DNA of 64,000 nt from Actimicrobium sp035984655 (lineage in GTDB: Bacteria; Pseudomonadota; Gammaproteobacteria; Burkholderiales; Burkholderiaceae_D): assembly GCF_035984655.1 (NCBI RefSeq), contig NZ_JAXCHT010000006.1:62001-126000 (forward strand), read 5' to 3'. The position numbers were made by a program, and so were the translations under genes. Positions 1-8,516 of this stretch are shown one piece after another. Each line of letters opens with the position of its first letter. The stretch's first letter is position 1. The notes beneath the pieces were generated by a model. The model ran no database searches. It was not told the DNA's origin and saw only the letters and a list, made by a program, of their open reading frames with translations.

Positions 1-1
1 C

Positions 2-373
2 AAGCGCTTTGCCGTGGTCACGCATCTGCTGTCGATGGCGCACAACTGGCGTTTGCGTGTGCGCGTCTTCGCCGAAGACGATGAAGTGCCGATGGTGGCC
101 TCGCTCAATGACATCTGGAACGCGGCCAACTGGTACGAGCGCGAAGCATTCGATTTCTTCGGCATCCTGTTTGACGGCCATAACGACCTGCGCCGCATCC
201 TCACCGATTACGGCTTCATCGGTCATCCGTTCCGCAAGGACTTCCCGGTGTCGGGCTATGTCGAGATGCGTTACGATCCCGAGCAAAAGCGCGTGATTTA
301 CCAACCAGTCACGATCGAGCCGCGCGAAGTGGTGCCGCGCGTGATCCGCGAAGAACAGTACGGGCTCAAATAA
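2..373 (+). CDS. nuoC: NADH-quinone oxidoreductase subunit C (C-terminal part)
   Basis: The reading frame is open from the window edge, so the start lies upstream and 123 codons are seen. The protein is a peripheral-arm subunit of complex I, which oxidises NADH and reduces ubiquinone. The family signature is clear: an EREAFDFFGI stretch, then GHNDLRRIL and GHPFRKDFP, which is the conserved 30-kDa-subunit region. The sequence ends in the usual C-terminal tail of the unfused betaproteobacterial NuoC, so it is not a NuoCD fusion. The stop codon shares its last base with the ATG of nuoD (TAATG), which implies translational coupling. Confidence 0.97.
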   Translation, partial: KRFAVVTHLLSMAHNWRLRVRVFAEDDEVPMVASLNDIWNAANWYEREAFDFFGILFDGHNDLRRILTDYGFIGHPFRKDFPVSGYVEMRYDPEQKRVIYQPVTIEPREVVPRVIREEQYGLK

Positions 374-1626
374 TGGCTGAAATTAAAAACTACACGCTCA
401 ACTTCGGCCCGCAACATCCGGCCGCGCATGGCGTCTTGCGACTGGTGCTGGAACTGGACGGCGAAGTCATTCAACGCGCCGACCCGCACATCGGCCTGTT
501 GCATCGTGCCACCGAAAAGCTGGCCGAACAAAAAACCTATCTGCAATCCGTGCCGTACATGGACCGTCTCGATTACGTGTCGATGATGTGCAACGAACAC
601 GGCTATGTGATGTCGATCGAAAAGCTGCTCGGCATCGATGTGCCGTTGCGCGCCCAGTACATCCGCGTGATGTTCGACGAGATCACGCGCCTGCTCAATC
701 ATCTGCTGTGGCTGGGCGCGCATGCCCTCGACGTTGGCGCCATGGGCGTGTTTCTGTACGCCTTCCGCGAACGCGAAGATTTGATGGACTGCTACGAAGC
801 CGTGTCCGGCGCGCGTTTGCATGCGGCCTATTACCGGCCGGGTGGCGTCTATCGCGACCTGCCGGACACGATGCCGAAGTACGGCGCCTCGCTGCTCAAG
901 AACGACAAGGCGATTCGCCAGATGAACGAAAACCGGCAGGGTTCCCTGCTGGACTTCATCGAGGATTTCACCGCGCGCTTCCCGCGCTATGTCGATGAGT
1001 ATGAAACGCTGCTGACCGACAACCGCATCTGGAAACAGCGCCTGGTTGGCATCGGCGTGGTCTCGCCCGAGCGTGCCAAGGCGATGGGCTTCACCGGTCC
1101 GATGCTGCGCGGTTCCGGCGTCGAATGGGATTTGCGCAAGAAGCAGCCGTATGAAGTCTATGACCTGCTGGATTTCGATATCCCGGTCGGCGTCAACGGC
1201 GATTGCTACGACCGCTATCTGGTGCGCGTCGAAGAAATGCGGCAGTCGAACAAGATCATCAAGCAATGCGTCGAATGGCTGCGCAACAATCCCGGCCCGG
1301 TGATGACCGACAACCACAAGGTGGCACCGCCATCGCGCGTGAACATGAAGTCGAACATGGAAGAGCTGATCCATCACTTCAAGCTGTTCACCGAAGGGTT
1401 CCATGTGCCGCCGGGCGAAGCCTACGCGGCCGTCGAGCATCCGAAGGGCGAGTTCGGCGTGTACCTGATTTCCGACGGCGCCAACAAGCCATATCGCCTG
1501 AAGATCCGCGCGCCTGGTTTCGCGCATCTGCAGGGATTGAACGAAATGGCCAAGGGCCACATGATCGCCGATGCCGTCACCATCATCGGTACGCAAGACA
1601 TCGTTTTTGGCGAAATTGATCGCTGA
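373..1626 (+). CDS. nuoD: NADH-quinone oxidoreductase subunit D
   Basis: This 417-residue protein is the 49-kDa subunit of complex I. Together with NuoB it lines the ubiquinone-reduction site at the membrane/peripheral-arm junction. The N-terminal motif GPQHPAAHGVLRL (about residues 12-24) and the C-terminal GTQDIVFGEIDR are family hallmarks, and the length is normal for a separate NuoD. The ATG overlaps the nuoC stop by one base. A gap of about 40 bases precedes nuoE. A long antisense frame lies across this gene and is only a codon-bias shadow. Confidence 0.98.
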   Translation: MAEIKNYTLNFGPQHPAAHGVLRLVLELDGEVIQRADPHIGLLHRATEKLAEQKTYLQSVPYMDRLDYVSMMCNEHGYVMSIEKLLGIDVPLRAQYIRVMFDEITRLLNHLLWLGAHALDVGAMGVFLYAFREREDLMDCYEAVSGARLHAAYYRPGGVYRDLPDTMPKYGASLLKNDKAIRQMNENRQGSLLDFIEDFTARFPRYVDEYETLLTDNRIWKQRLVGIGVVSPERAKAMGFTGPMLRGSGVEWDLRKKQPYEVYDLLDFDIPVGVNGDCYDRYLVRVEEMRQSNKIIKQCVEWLRNNPGPVMTDNHKVAPPSRVNMKSNMEELIHHFKLFTEGFHVPPGEAYAAVEHPKGEFGVYLISDGANKPYRLKIRAPGFAHLQGLNEMAKGHMIADAVTIIGTQDIVFGEIDR

Positions 1627-1666
1627 GTCTGATTGCTGAAAAGCGATCGCCAATTGAGGCACAAGC

Positions 1667-2146
1667 ATGCTGTTATCAGAACAAGCGTATAAAAAGATCG
1701 ATCGCGAAGTCGCGAAGTTTCCTGTCGAGCAGAAGCAATCGGCAGTGATGGCGGCGCTCGCGATTGCCCAGGACGAAGCCGGCTGGCTGTCGCCCGAGCT
1801 GATCGCTGACATTGCCGGTTATCTCGACATGCCGGCCATTGCGGTGCAGGAAGTCGCGACGTTCTACGTCATGTACAACACCGCGCCGGTTGGAAAATTC
1901 AAGATTACCGTCTGCACCAATCTGCCTTGCGCGTTGTCGGGTGGCGAGAAGGCCGCGCAGTATCTGAAACAGAAGCTCGGCATCGACTATCGCGAAACCA
2001 CGGCCGACGGCCAGTTCACGCTGATGGAAGGCGAGTGCATGGGCGCCTGCGGCGATGCGCCAGTGATGCTGGTAAATAACAAGCGCATGTGCAGCTGGAT
2101 GTCCAACGAAAAGATCGACGGATTGGTAGAGGAGCTGAAAAAATGA
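1667..2146 (+). CDS. nuoE: NADH-quinone oxidoreductase subunit E
   Basis: This 159-residue protein is the 24-kDa subunit of complex I, part of the NADH-dehydrogenase module with NuoF and NuoG. It carries the N1a [2Fe-2S] cluster. The four ligands are visible as C83, C88, C124 and C128 (CTNLPC and CMGAC). A GAGG ribosome site lies about ten bases before the ATG. The stop overlaps the nuoF start (ATGA), which argues for coupled translation of the two partner subunits. Confidence 0.98.
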   Translation: MLLSEQAYKKIDREVAKFPVEQKQSAVMAALAIAQDEAGWLSPELIADIAGYLDMPAIAVQEVATFYVMYNTAPVGKFKITVCTNLPCALSGGEKAAQYLKQKLGIDYRETTADGQFTLMEGECMGACGDAPVMLVNNKRMCSWMSNEKIDGLVEELKK

Positions 2147-3438
2147 CCAGCCTGCATAGTCGTCATATCAAGCCACTGATCCTGGCCGGCCTCGATGGCA
2201 AGAACTGGCATCTGGAGGACTACGTTGCGCGCGGCGGTTACGCGCAGCTCAAGCGCATCCTGAACGACAAGATCACGCCGGAGCAGGTAATTGCCGAACT
2301 GAAGGCATCCTCGTTGCGCGGTCGCGGCGGCGCCGGTTTTCCGACCGGCCTGAAGTGGAGCTTCATGCCGCGCCAGTTCCCCGGCCAAAAATACCTGGTC
2401 TGCAATTCCGACGAAGGCGAACCGGGTACCTTCAAGGATCGCGACATCATGCGCTACAACCCGCATGCGCTGATCGAAGGCATGGCCATCGGTGCGTACG
2501 CGATGGGCATTACCGTCGGCTACAACTACATTCACGGCGAGATCTGGGCCGATTACGAACGCTTCGAAGAAGCGATCGAAGAAGCGCGTGCTGGCAACAT
2601 GCTGGGCGACAAAATCGCCGGCAGTGATTTCAATTTCCAGTTGCATGCATTTCACGGTTACGGCGCCTACATCTGCGGCGAAGAGACCGCGCTGCTTGAA
2701 TCGCTCGAAGGCAAGAAAGGGCAGCCGCGCTTCAAGCCGCCGTTTCCTGCCAGCTTCGGCCTGTACGGCAAACCGACCACCATCAACAACACCGAGACCT
2801 TCGCGGCCGTGCCCTTCGTGTTCGCCATGGGCGGCGAAGCCTATGCCGGCCTGGGCAAGCCGAACAACGGCGGCACCAAGATTTTCTCGATGTCCGGCGA
2901 CGTCGCCAAGCCGGGTAATTACGAAGTGCCGATGGGCACGCCGTTTGCGACCCTGCTCGAACTGGCCGGCGGCATGCGCGACGGCAAGAAGATCAAGGCC
3001 GTGATCCCGGGCGGCTCATCCATGCCAGTATTGACCGGCGATGTGATGATGGCCACCGACATGGATTACGACTCGATTGCCAAAGCCGGTTCGATGCTCG
3101 GCTCGGGAGCGGTCATCGTGATGGATGAAACGCGCTGCATGGTCAAGTCCTTGCTGCGGCTGTCGTATTTCTATTACGAGGAATCCTGCGGCCAGTGCAC
3201 GCCATGTCGCGAAGGCACCGGCTGGTTGTACCGGATGGTGCACCGGATCGAACATGGCCAGGGCAGGGCGGATGATCTGGATTTGCTCAATTCGATCGCC
3301 GACAACATCCAGGGTCGCACGATTTGTGCACTGGGCGATGCAGCGGCCATGCCGGTGCGCGCCATGATCAAGAACTTCCGCGAAGAATTCGAGTACCACA
3401 TCGAGCACAAGCACTGTCTGGTCCCGACCTACATTTGA
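2143..3438 (+). CDS. nuoF: NADH-quinone oxidoreductase subunit F
   Basis: This 431-residue protein is the 51-kDa subunit of complex I, which binds NADH and FMN and the N3 [4Fe-4S] cluster. The glycine-rich NADH/FMN motif GRGGAGFP begins at residue 60. The cluster ligands C349, C352 and C355 (ESCGQCTPC) are followed by the distal Cys in TICALGD, near residue 395. The frame is open upstream, but the ATG at 2143 overlapping the nuoE stop gives the family N-terminus, so the longer version is rejected. About 85 bases separate it from nuoG. Confidence 0.97.
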   Translation: MTSLHSRHIKPLILAGLDGKNWHLEDYVARGGYAQLKRILNDKITPEQVIAELKASSLRGRGGAGFPTGLKWSFMPRQFPGQKYLVCNSDEGEPGTFKDRDIMRYNPHALIEGMAIGAYAMGITVGYNYIHGEIWADYERFEEAIEEARAGNMLGDKIAGSDFNFQLHAFHGYGAYICGEETALLESLEGKKGQPRFKPPFPASFGLYGKPTTINNTETFAAVPFVFAMGGEAYAGLGKPNNGGTKIFSMSGDVAKPGNYEVPMGTPFATLLELAGGMRDGKKIKAVIPGGSSMPVLTGDVMMATDMDYDSIAKAGSMLGSGAVIVMDETRCMVKSLLRLSYFYYEESCGQCTPCREGTGWLYRMVHRIEHGQGRADDLDLLNSIADNIQGRTICALGDAAAMPVRAMIKNFREEFEYHIEHKHCLVPTYI

Positions 3439-3522
3439 TCCAGCACAGCCGGGTCACTCCCGGACAAACAATTAAGCAGCGCGGCGCGCACAACGCACTC
3501 CGCCACCACTTGGGCAACAAAG

Positions 3523-5850
3523 ATGGCCATGGTTGAAATCGAAATAGACGGCAAAAAAGTTGAAGTGCCAGCAGGCAGCATGGTGATGGACGCCGCCAAC
3601 AAGCTCGGCACCTACATCCCGCATTTTTGCTATCACAAGAAATTGACGATTGCGGCGAACTGCCGCATGTGTCTGGTCGAAGTCGAGAAGGCGCCAAAAC
3701 CGTTACCGGCCTGCGCCACGCCGGTTTCTGCCGGAATGATCGTGCGCTCCAACAGCGCCAAGGCGGTCGAGGCCCAGAAGGGTGTGATGGAGTTCTTGCT
3801 GATCAACCATCCGCTCGATTGCCCGATCTGCGACCAGGGAGGCGAATGTCAGTTGCAGGATCTGGCAGTCGGTTACGGCAAGTCCTCGTCGCGCTACGAA
3901 GAAGAAAAACGTGTCGTGACGCCGAAAGATGCCGGTCCGCTGATCTCGATGAAAGAGATGACGCGCTGCATCCATTGCACCCGCTGCGTACGTTTTGGCC
4001 AGGAAATCGCCGGTGTGATGGAGTTCGGCATGCTGGGCCGTGGCGAGCACGCAGAGATCACCGCCTTCGTCGGCAAGACCGTCGATTCCGAATTGTCCGG
4101 CAACATGATTGACCTGTGCCCGGTCGGCGCCCTGACTTCGAAGCCGTTCCGCTACAGCGCCCGCACCTGGGAATTGTCGCGCCGCAAGTCGATCAGCGCC
4201 CATGACGGCCTCGGCACCAACCTGGTGGTGCAGGTCAAGGGTGCGCGCGTCATGCGTGTGCTGCCACTCGAAAACGATGCGATCAATGAATGCTGGATCT
4301 CCGACAAGGATCGCTTTGCCTACGAAGGCCTCAACAGCGCCGAGCGACTGACCGCGCCGATGTTGAAGCAGGATGGCAAGTGGCAGGAAGTCAGCTGGCA
4401 AACCGCGCTCGAATATGTCGCGCACGGACTGCGCAACATCAAGCACGAACACGGCGCCGATGCGATCGCCGCACTGGCGACGCCGAATTCGACGCTGGAA
4501 GAAATGGCGCTGCTGCAGAAGGTCGTGCGCGGGCTGGGTTCGGACAATATCGATTTCCGCTTGCGTCAATCCGATTTTTCGCTCGATGCTGCGGTCACGC
4601 CGTGGCTGGGCATGTCAGTCGCCGATTTCGGCCTGCTGCAGCGTGCCTTCGTGATTGGTTCGTTCCTGCGCAAGGATCATCCGTTGCTGGCCGCGCGCCT
4701 GCGTCAAGCCGTCAAGAATGGCGCAAAGATCAGCCTGCTGCATGCCACCGATGACGACTTGCTGATGCCGATTGCCAACAAGATCATCGCCGCGCCGTCG
4801 GACTGGCTCGCCGCGCTGCATCAAGTCATTGCCGCCGTGGCGCAAGCAAAATCGATTGCTGCTCCGGCCGGTTTCGAGGCGGTGGAAGCCTCGCCGGAAG
4901 CCAAGCAGATCGCCGCCAGTTTGCTCTCGGGCGAGCCCGGCGCGATCCTGCTCGGCAATGCCGCTGCGCAGCATCCGCAGGCAGCCCAACTGCACGCGGC
5001 CGCACAATGGATCGCCGACGCCACCGGCACCACGCTCGGTTTCCTGACGGAAGCCGCGAACACCGTGGGCGGCTATCTGGCCAATGCGATCCCGGGCAAG
5101 GGCGCCAATGCGATCGACGCCTTCGCCCAGCCGCGCAAGGCGTATCTTCTGCTCAATGTCGAAGCCGAACTCGACACCTTCAATCCGCAAGCCGCGCGCG
5201 CCGCACTCGGCCAGGCCGAGATGGTTGTCGTGATGTCAGCCTTCCAGCACGGCGCCGATTATGCCGACGTGCTGTTGCCGATCGCACCGTTCACCGAAAC
5301 CTCCGGCACCTTCGTCAGTTGCGAAGGCCGTGCGCAAAGTTTCAACGGCACCGTCAAGCCACTCGGCGACACCCGCCCGGCCTGGAAAGTGCTGCGCGTG
5401 CTGGGCAATCTGCTGACGCTGACCGGGTTCGACTACGAAACATCGGAAGCGGTGCGTGACGAAGTGCTGGCCGCTCGCAGCGACCTGACGGCGCACTTGA
5501 ACAACCGCTCGACGCTGATCCCGCACGTTGCGGCCGCCGCGCCCGGCGGGCTGGAGCGCGTCGCCGATGTGCCGATTTATTTTACCGACGCGATTGTCCG
5601 GCGCGCCGAGTCGCTCCAGCAAACCACCGATGCGCATGCACCGAAGGTCTGGATCTCGACGGCACTGGCAGCAAAACTCAACGTCGCCGACGGCGCAAGC
5701 CTGAAGGTCAGCCAGGGCAACGGCCAGGCAATTCTGGTTGCCGCCGTTGACGCCAAACTGCCGGCCAACGCGGTGCGCGTGGCCGCCGGTCACGCCAGTA
5801 CGGCGATGCTCGGTGCAATGTTCGGCCCAATCAGCGTGGAGAGCCTTTGA
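3523..5850 (+). CDS. nuoG: NADH-quinone oxidoreductase subunit G
   Basis: This 775-residue protein is the 75-kDa subunit of complex I and carries several iron-sulfur clusters. An N-terminal ferredoxin-like domain shows CRMC and a later Cys. The HPLDCPICDQGGEC segment and the CIHCTRC segment supply the [4Fe-4S] ligands. The rest is a molybdopterin-oxidoreductase-like domain that has lost catalysis in this family. ATG codons occur at 3523 and 3529; the second gives the shorter start MVEIEIDG and is equally plausible. The stop overlaps the nuoH ATG by one base. Confidence 0.97.
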   Translation: MAMVEIEIDGKKVEVPAGSMVMDAANKLGTYIPHFCYHKKLTIAANCRMCLVEVEKAPKPLPACATPVSAGMIVRSNSAKAVEAQKGVMEFLLINHPLDCPICDQGGECQLQDLAVGYGKSSSRYEEEKRVVTPKDAGPLISMKEMTRCIHCTRCVRFGQEIAGVMEFGMLGRGEHAEITAFVGKTVDSELSGNMIDLCPVGALTSKPFRYSARTWELSRRKSISAHDGLGTNLVVQVKGARVMRVLPLENDAINECWISDKDRFAYEGLNSAERLTAPMLKQDGKWQEVSWQTALEYVAHGLRNIKHEHGADAIAALATPNSTLEEMALLQKVVRGLGSDNIDFRLRQSDFSLDAAVTPWLGMSVADFGLLQRAFVIGSFLRKDHPLLAARLRQAVKNGAKISLLHATDDDLLMPIANKIIAAPSDWLAALHQVIAAVAQAKSIAAPAGFEAVEASPEAKQIAASLLSGEPGAILLGNAAAQHPQAAQLHAAAQWIADATGTTLGFLTEAANTVGGYLANAIPGKGANAIDAFAQPRKAYLLLNVEAELDTFNPQAARAALGQAEMVVVMSAFQHGADYADVLLPIAPFTETSGTFVSCEGRAQSFNGTVKPLGDTRPAWKVLRVLGNLLTLTGFDYETSEAVRDEVLAARSDLTAHLNNRSTLIPHVAAAAPGGLERVADVPIYFTDAIVRRAESLQQTTDAHAPKVWISTALAAKLNVADGASLKVSQGNGQAILVAAVDAKLPANAVRVAAGHASTAMLGAMFGPISVESL

Positions 5851-6938
5851 TGGATCATTTCCTCGTCACGATCCACGCCACCGGCAACAGCTGGTTCGGC
5901 TATTTCTGGCCGCTGGTCTGGAACCTGGTCAAGATCATTTGCCTGGTGTTGCCAATCATGGGCTGTGTGGCGTACCTGACCCTGTGGGAACGCAAGATGA
6001 TCGGCTGGATGCATGTGCGGATCGGCCCGAACCGGGTCGGACCCGCCGGCTTGCTGCAACCGATTGCCGATGCGCTCAAGCTGCTGCTCAAGGAAATCAT
6101 CATTCCGGCGAAAGCCAACAAGGCGCTGTTCGTGATCGCACCGATCATGACCATCATGCCGGCGCTGGCCGCCTGGGTGGTGGTGCCGTTCGGACCCGAG
6201 CAGGCGCTGGCCAATATCAATGCCGGCTTGCTGTTCGCCATGGCGATCACGTCAATGGAAGTGTATGGCGTGATCATCGCCGGCTGGGCCTCGAACTCGA
6301 AATACGCCTTCATCGGCGCCATGCGCGCCTCGGCGCAGATGGTGTCCTACGAAATTTCGATGGGCTTCGTGCTGGTGATCGTGCTGATGGTATCGGGCAG
6401 CCTGAACTTCACCGATATCGTGATGGGGCAGACACATGGCCGCATGGCCGATCTCGGGCTGAACTTCCTGTCGTGGAACTGGCTGCCGCTGCTGCCAATG
6501 TTCGTGGTCTACATCATTTCTGGCATTGCCGAGACCAACCGCCATCCGTTCGACGTGGTCGAAGGCGAGTCGGAGATCGTTGCCGGCCACATGGTCGAGT
6601 ATTCCGGCATGTCGTTTGCGATGTTCTTCCTGGCCGAATACGCCAACATGATCCTGATCTCGGCGCTGGCGTCGCTGATGTTCCTCGGTGGCTGGAATTC
6701 ACCGATTGGCGAACAGGTGCCGCTGCTGGGCTTGATGGCCTATCTGCCGGGCTGGATCTGGCTCGGCATCAAAACCTTTTTGGTCGTTTCGATCTTCATC
6801 TGGGTACGGGCTTCGTTCCCGCGCTATCGCTATGACCAGATCATGCGTCTGGGCTGGAAAGTCTTCATTCCGCTCACGCTTGGTTATCTGGTCATCGTCG
6901 CTGCCTGGATGCAGACCTCATGGAATATCTGGAAGTAA
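5850..6938 (+). CDS. nuoH: NADH-quinone oxidoreductase subunit H
   Basis: This 362-residue membrane subunit of complex I forms the entry to the quinone chamber and connects the peripheral arm to the proton-pumping arm. About eight hydrophobic segments are visible. Family motifs include ERKMIGWMHVRIGPNRVGP near residues 50-68 and the acidic loop AETNRHPFDVVEGESE, the conserved quinone-site loop. A TTG lies in frame just before, but the ATG at 5850 overlaps the nuoG stop (TGATG) and matches the family start. Confidence 0.98.
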   Translation: MDHFLVTIHATGNSWFGYFWPLVWNLVKIICLVLPIMGCVAYLTLWERKMIGWMHVRIGPNRVGPAGLLQPIADALKLLLKEIIIPAKANKALFVIAPIMTIMPALAAWVVVPFGPEQALANINAGLLFAMAITSMEVYGVIIAGWASNSKYAFIGAMRASAQMVSYEISMGFVLVIVLMVSGSLNFTDIVMGQTHGRMADLGLNFLSWNWLPLLPMFVVYIISGIAETNRHPFDVVEGESEIVAGHMVEYSGMSFAMFFLAEYANMILISALASLMFLGGWNSPIGEQVPLLGLMAYLPGWIWLGIKTFLVVSIFIWVRASFPRYRYDQIMRLGWKVFIPLTLGYLVIVAAWMQTSWNIWK

Positions 6939-6956
6939 AGAAAGAGGCTCGGAAAA

Positions 6957-7445
6957 ATGGAAGCCATCAAGGATTTTTTTAACAGTCTGATGCTGCGTGA
7001 GCTGATCAAGGGCCTGGCCCTGACCGGCCGCTACATGTTCGCGCGCAAGATCACCGTGCAGTTCCCGGAAGAAAAGACGCCGCAGTCGCCGCGTTTCCGC
7101 GGCCTGCATGCATTGCGCCGCTATCCGAACGGCGAAGAGCGCTGCATTGCCTGCAAATTGTGCGAGGCGGTCTGCCCGGCCATGGCCATCACGATCGAGT
7201 CGGAAGAGCGTGACGATGGTTCGCGCCGCACCACGCGCTATGACATTGACCTGACCAAGTGCATCTTCTGCGGCTTCTGCGAAGAATCCTGCCCGGTCGA
7301 TTCGATCGTCGAGACCAGCATTCTGGAATACCACGGCGAAAAACGCGGTGACCTGTACTACACCAAGGAAATGCTGCTGGCCGTTGGCGACCACTACGAA
7401 AAAGACATCGCTGCGGCCCGCGCCGCCGATGCTGCGTATCGTTAA
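6957..7445 (+). CDS. nuoI: NADH-quinone oxidoreductase subunit I
   Basis: This 162-residue protein is the 23-kDa ferredoxin-like subunit that carries clusters N6a and N6b towards NuoB. Two classical [4Fe-4S] motifs are present. C63, C66, C69 and C73 form the first (CIACKLCEAVCP), and C102, C105, C108 and C112 form the second (CIFCGFCEESCP). An amphipathic N-terminal stretch probably anchors it to the membrane arm. An AGAGG ribosome site lies about nine bases upstream of the ATG. Confidence 0.98.
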   Translation: MEAIKDFFNSLMLRELIKGLALTGRYMFARKITVQFPEEKTPQSPRFRGLHALRRYPNGEERCIACKLCEAVCPAMAITIESEERDDGSRRTTRYDIDLTKCIFCGFCEESCPVDSIVETSILEYHGEKRGDLYYTKEMLLAVGDHYEKDIAAARAADAAYR

Positions 7446-7517
7446 TGCAAGCGCTGATGCCACTCTCCGTCATTCAACCCAATCAGGCGCGCCGCCGGCC
7501 GATTTTTCTGGTTCATC

Positions 7518-8159
7518 ATGGAATTTAAAACCGCTCTGTTCTACGCGTTCTCGACACTGCTCGTGATCGCCGCGCTGAAGGTCATCACCGACCGCAATCC
7601 CGTGCACTCGGCGCTGTTTCTGGTGCTGTCGTTCTTTTCGGCGGCGGCGCTGTGGATGTTGCTCAAGGCAGAATTCCTCGCCATCGTTCTGGTGCTGGTG
7701 TACGTCGGCGCAGTCATGGTGCTGTTCCTGTTCGTGGTGATGATGCTCGACATTAATCTCGACAAGATGCGAGAGGGATTCTGGGGATACCTGCCGTTTG
7801 CCGCAGTCATCGGCGCCCTGATCGTGCTCGAAATGTCCGGCGTGTTGCTGCAGGCATTCTGGTCGCCTGATCCGCAGATTCCTGCCGCGGCAGCGTCGAT
7901 CGGCAACACCAAGGAGCTGGGCAAGCTGATCTACACCGAATACATCTACGCGTTTGAAATCGCCGGCGCCATCTTGTTGGTTGCGATCGTGGCGGCGGTT
8001 GCGCTGACCCTGCGCAAACGCAAGGACAGCAAGTATTTTGATCCGGCCCAGGCCGTCAAGGTCAAGGCGAAAGATCGCGTGCGCATCGTCAAGATGCCGT
8101 CCGAGTCGACCCGCAATGTCGATGCCACCCCCGCTGCGCCTGCAGCAGACCAGCCATAA
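7518..8159 (+). CDS. nuoJ: NADH-quinone oxidoreductase subunit J
   Basis: This 213-residue membrane subunit of the complex I proton-translocating arm has about five hydrophobic helices. The conserved third-helix region reads VLVYVGAVMVLFLFVVMML, typical of NuoJ. After the last helix there is a charged, Ala/Pro-rich C-terminal tail of about 45 residues, common in betaproteobacterial NuoJ. A 72-base gap after nuoI holds no gene. The stop is followed closely by nuoK. Confidence 0.97.
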   Translation: MEFKTALFYAFSTLLVIAALKVITDRNPVHSALFLVLSFFSAAALWMLLKAEFLAIVLVLVYVGAVMVLFLFVVMMLDINLDKMREGFWGYLPFAAVIGALIVLEMSGVLLQAFWSPDPQIPAAAASIGNTKELGKLIYTEYIYAFEIAGAILLVAIVAAVALTLRKRKDSKYFDPAQAVKVKAKDRVRIVKMPSESTRNVDATPAAPAADQP

Positions 8160-8168
8160 GGGGCCGCC

Positions 8169-8477
8169 ATGACCGTCACGCTTGCACATTATCTAATCCT
8201 GGGCGCGATCCTGTTCGCCATCTCGATCATCGGTATTTTCCTCAACCGCAAAAACATCATCATCCTGCTGATGGCCATCGAACTGATGCTGCTGGCGGTG
8301 AACATGAATTTCGTCGCGTTCTCGCATTACCTCGGCGACGCGGCCGGGCAGATTTTCGTTTTCTTCATCCTCACCGTGGCCGCCGCCGAGTCGGCGATCG
8401 GCCTGGCGATTCTGGTGGTGCTGTTCCGCAATCTGGACACCATCAACGTCGAAGACCTCGACAGCCTCAAGGGATAG
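8169..8477 (+). CDS. nuoK: NADH-quinone oxidoreductase subunit K
   Basis: This 102-residue, MrpC-like subunit of the complex I membrane arm has three transmembrane helices. The glutamates thought to carry protons are visible in MAIELMLLAVN and in VAAAESAIGLAI. The length is standard. An AAGGGG ribosome site overlapping the nuoJ stop precedes the ATG. Confidence 0.98.
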   Translation: MTVTLAHYLILGAILFAISIIGIFLNRKNIIILLMAIELMLLAVNMNFVAFSHYLGDAAGQIFVFFILTVAAAESAIGLAILVVLFRNLDTINVEDLDSLKG

Positions 8478-8516
8478 TCCACCACATGCATCGCAAAAAT
8501 AACGCTAAGGTCTAAC

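Noticed and set aside
298..1812. 504-codon open frame opposite nuoD
   Set aside because: It lies entirely across nuoD/nuoE, has no ribosome site or protein-like composition, and is expected from the high-GC codon bias of the real gene.
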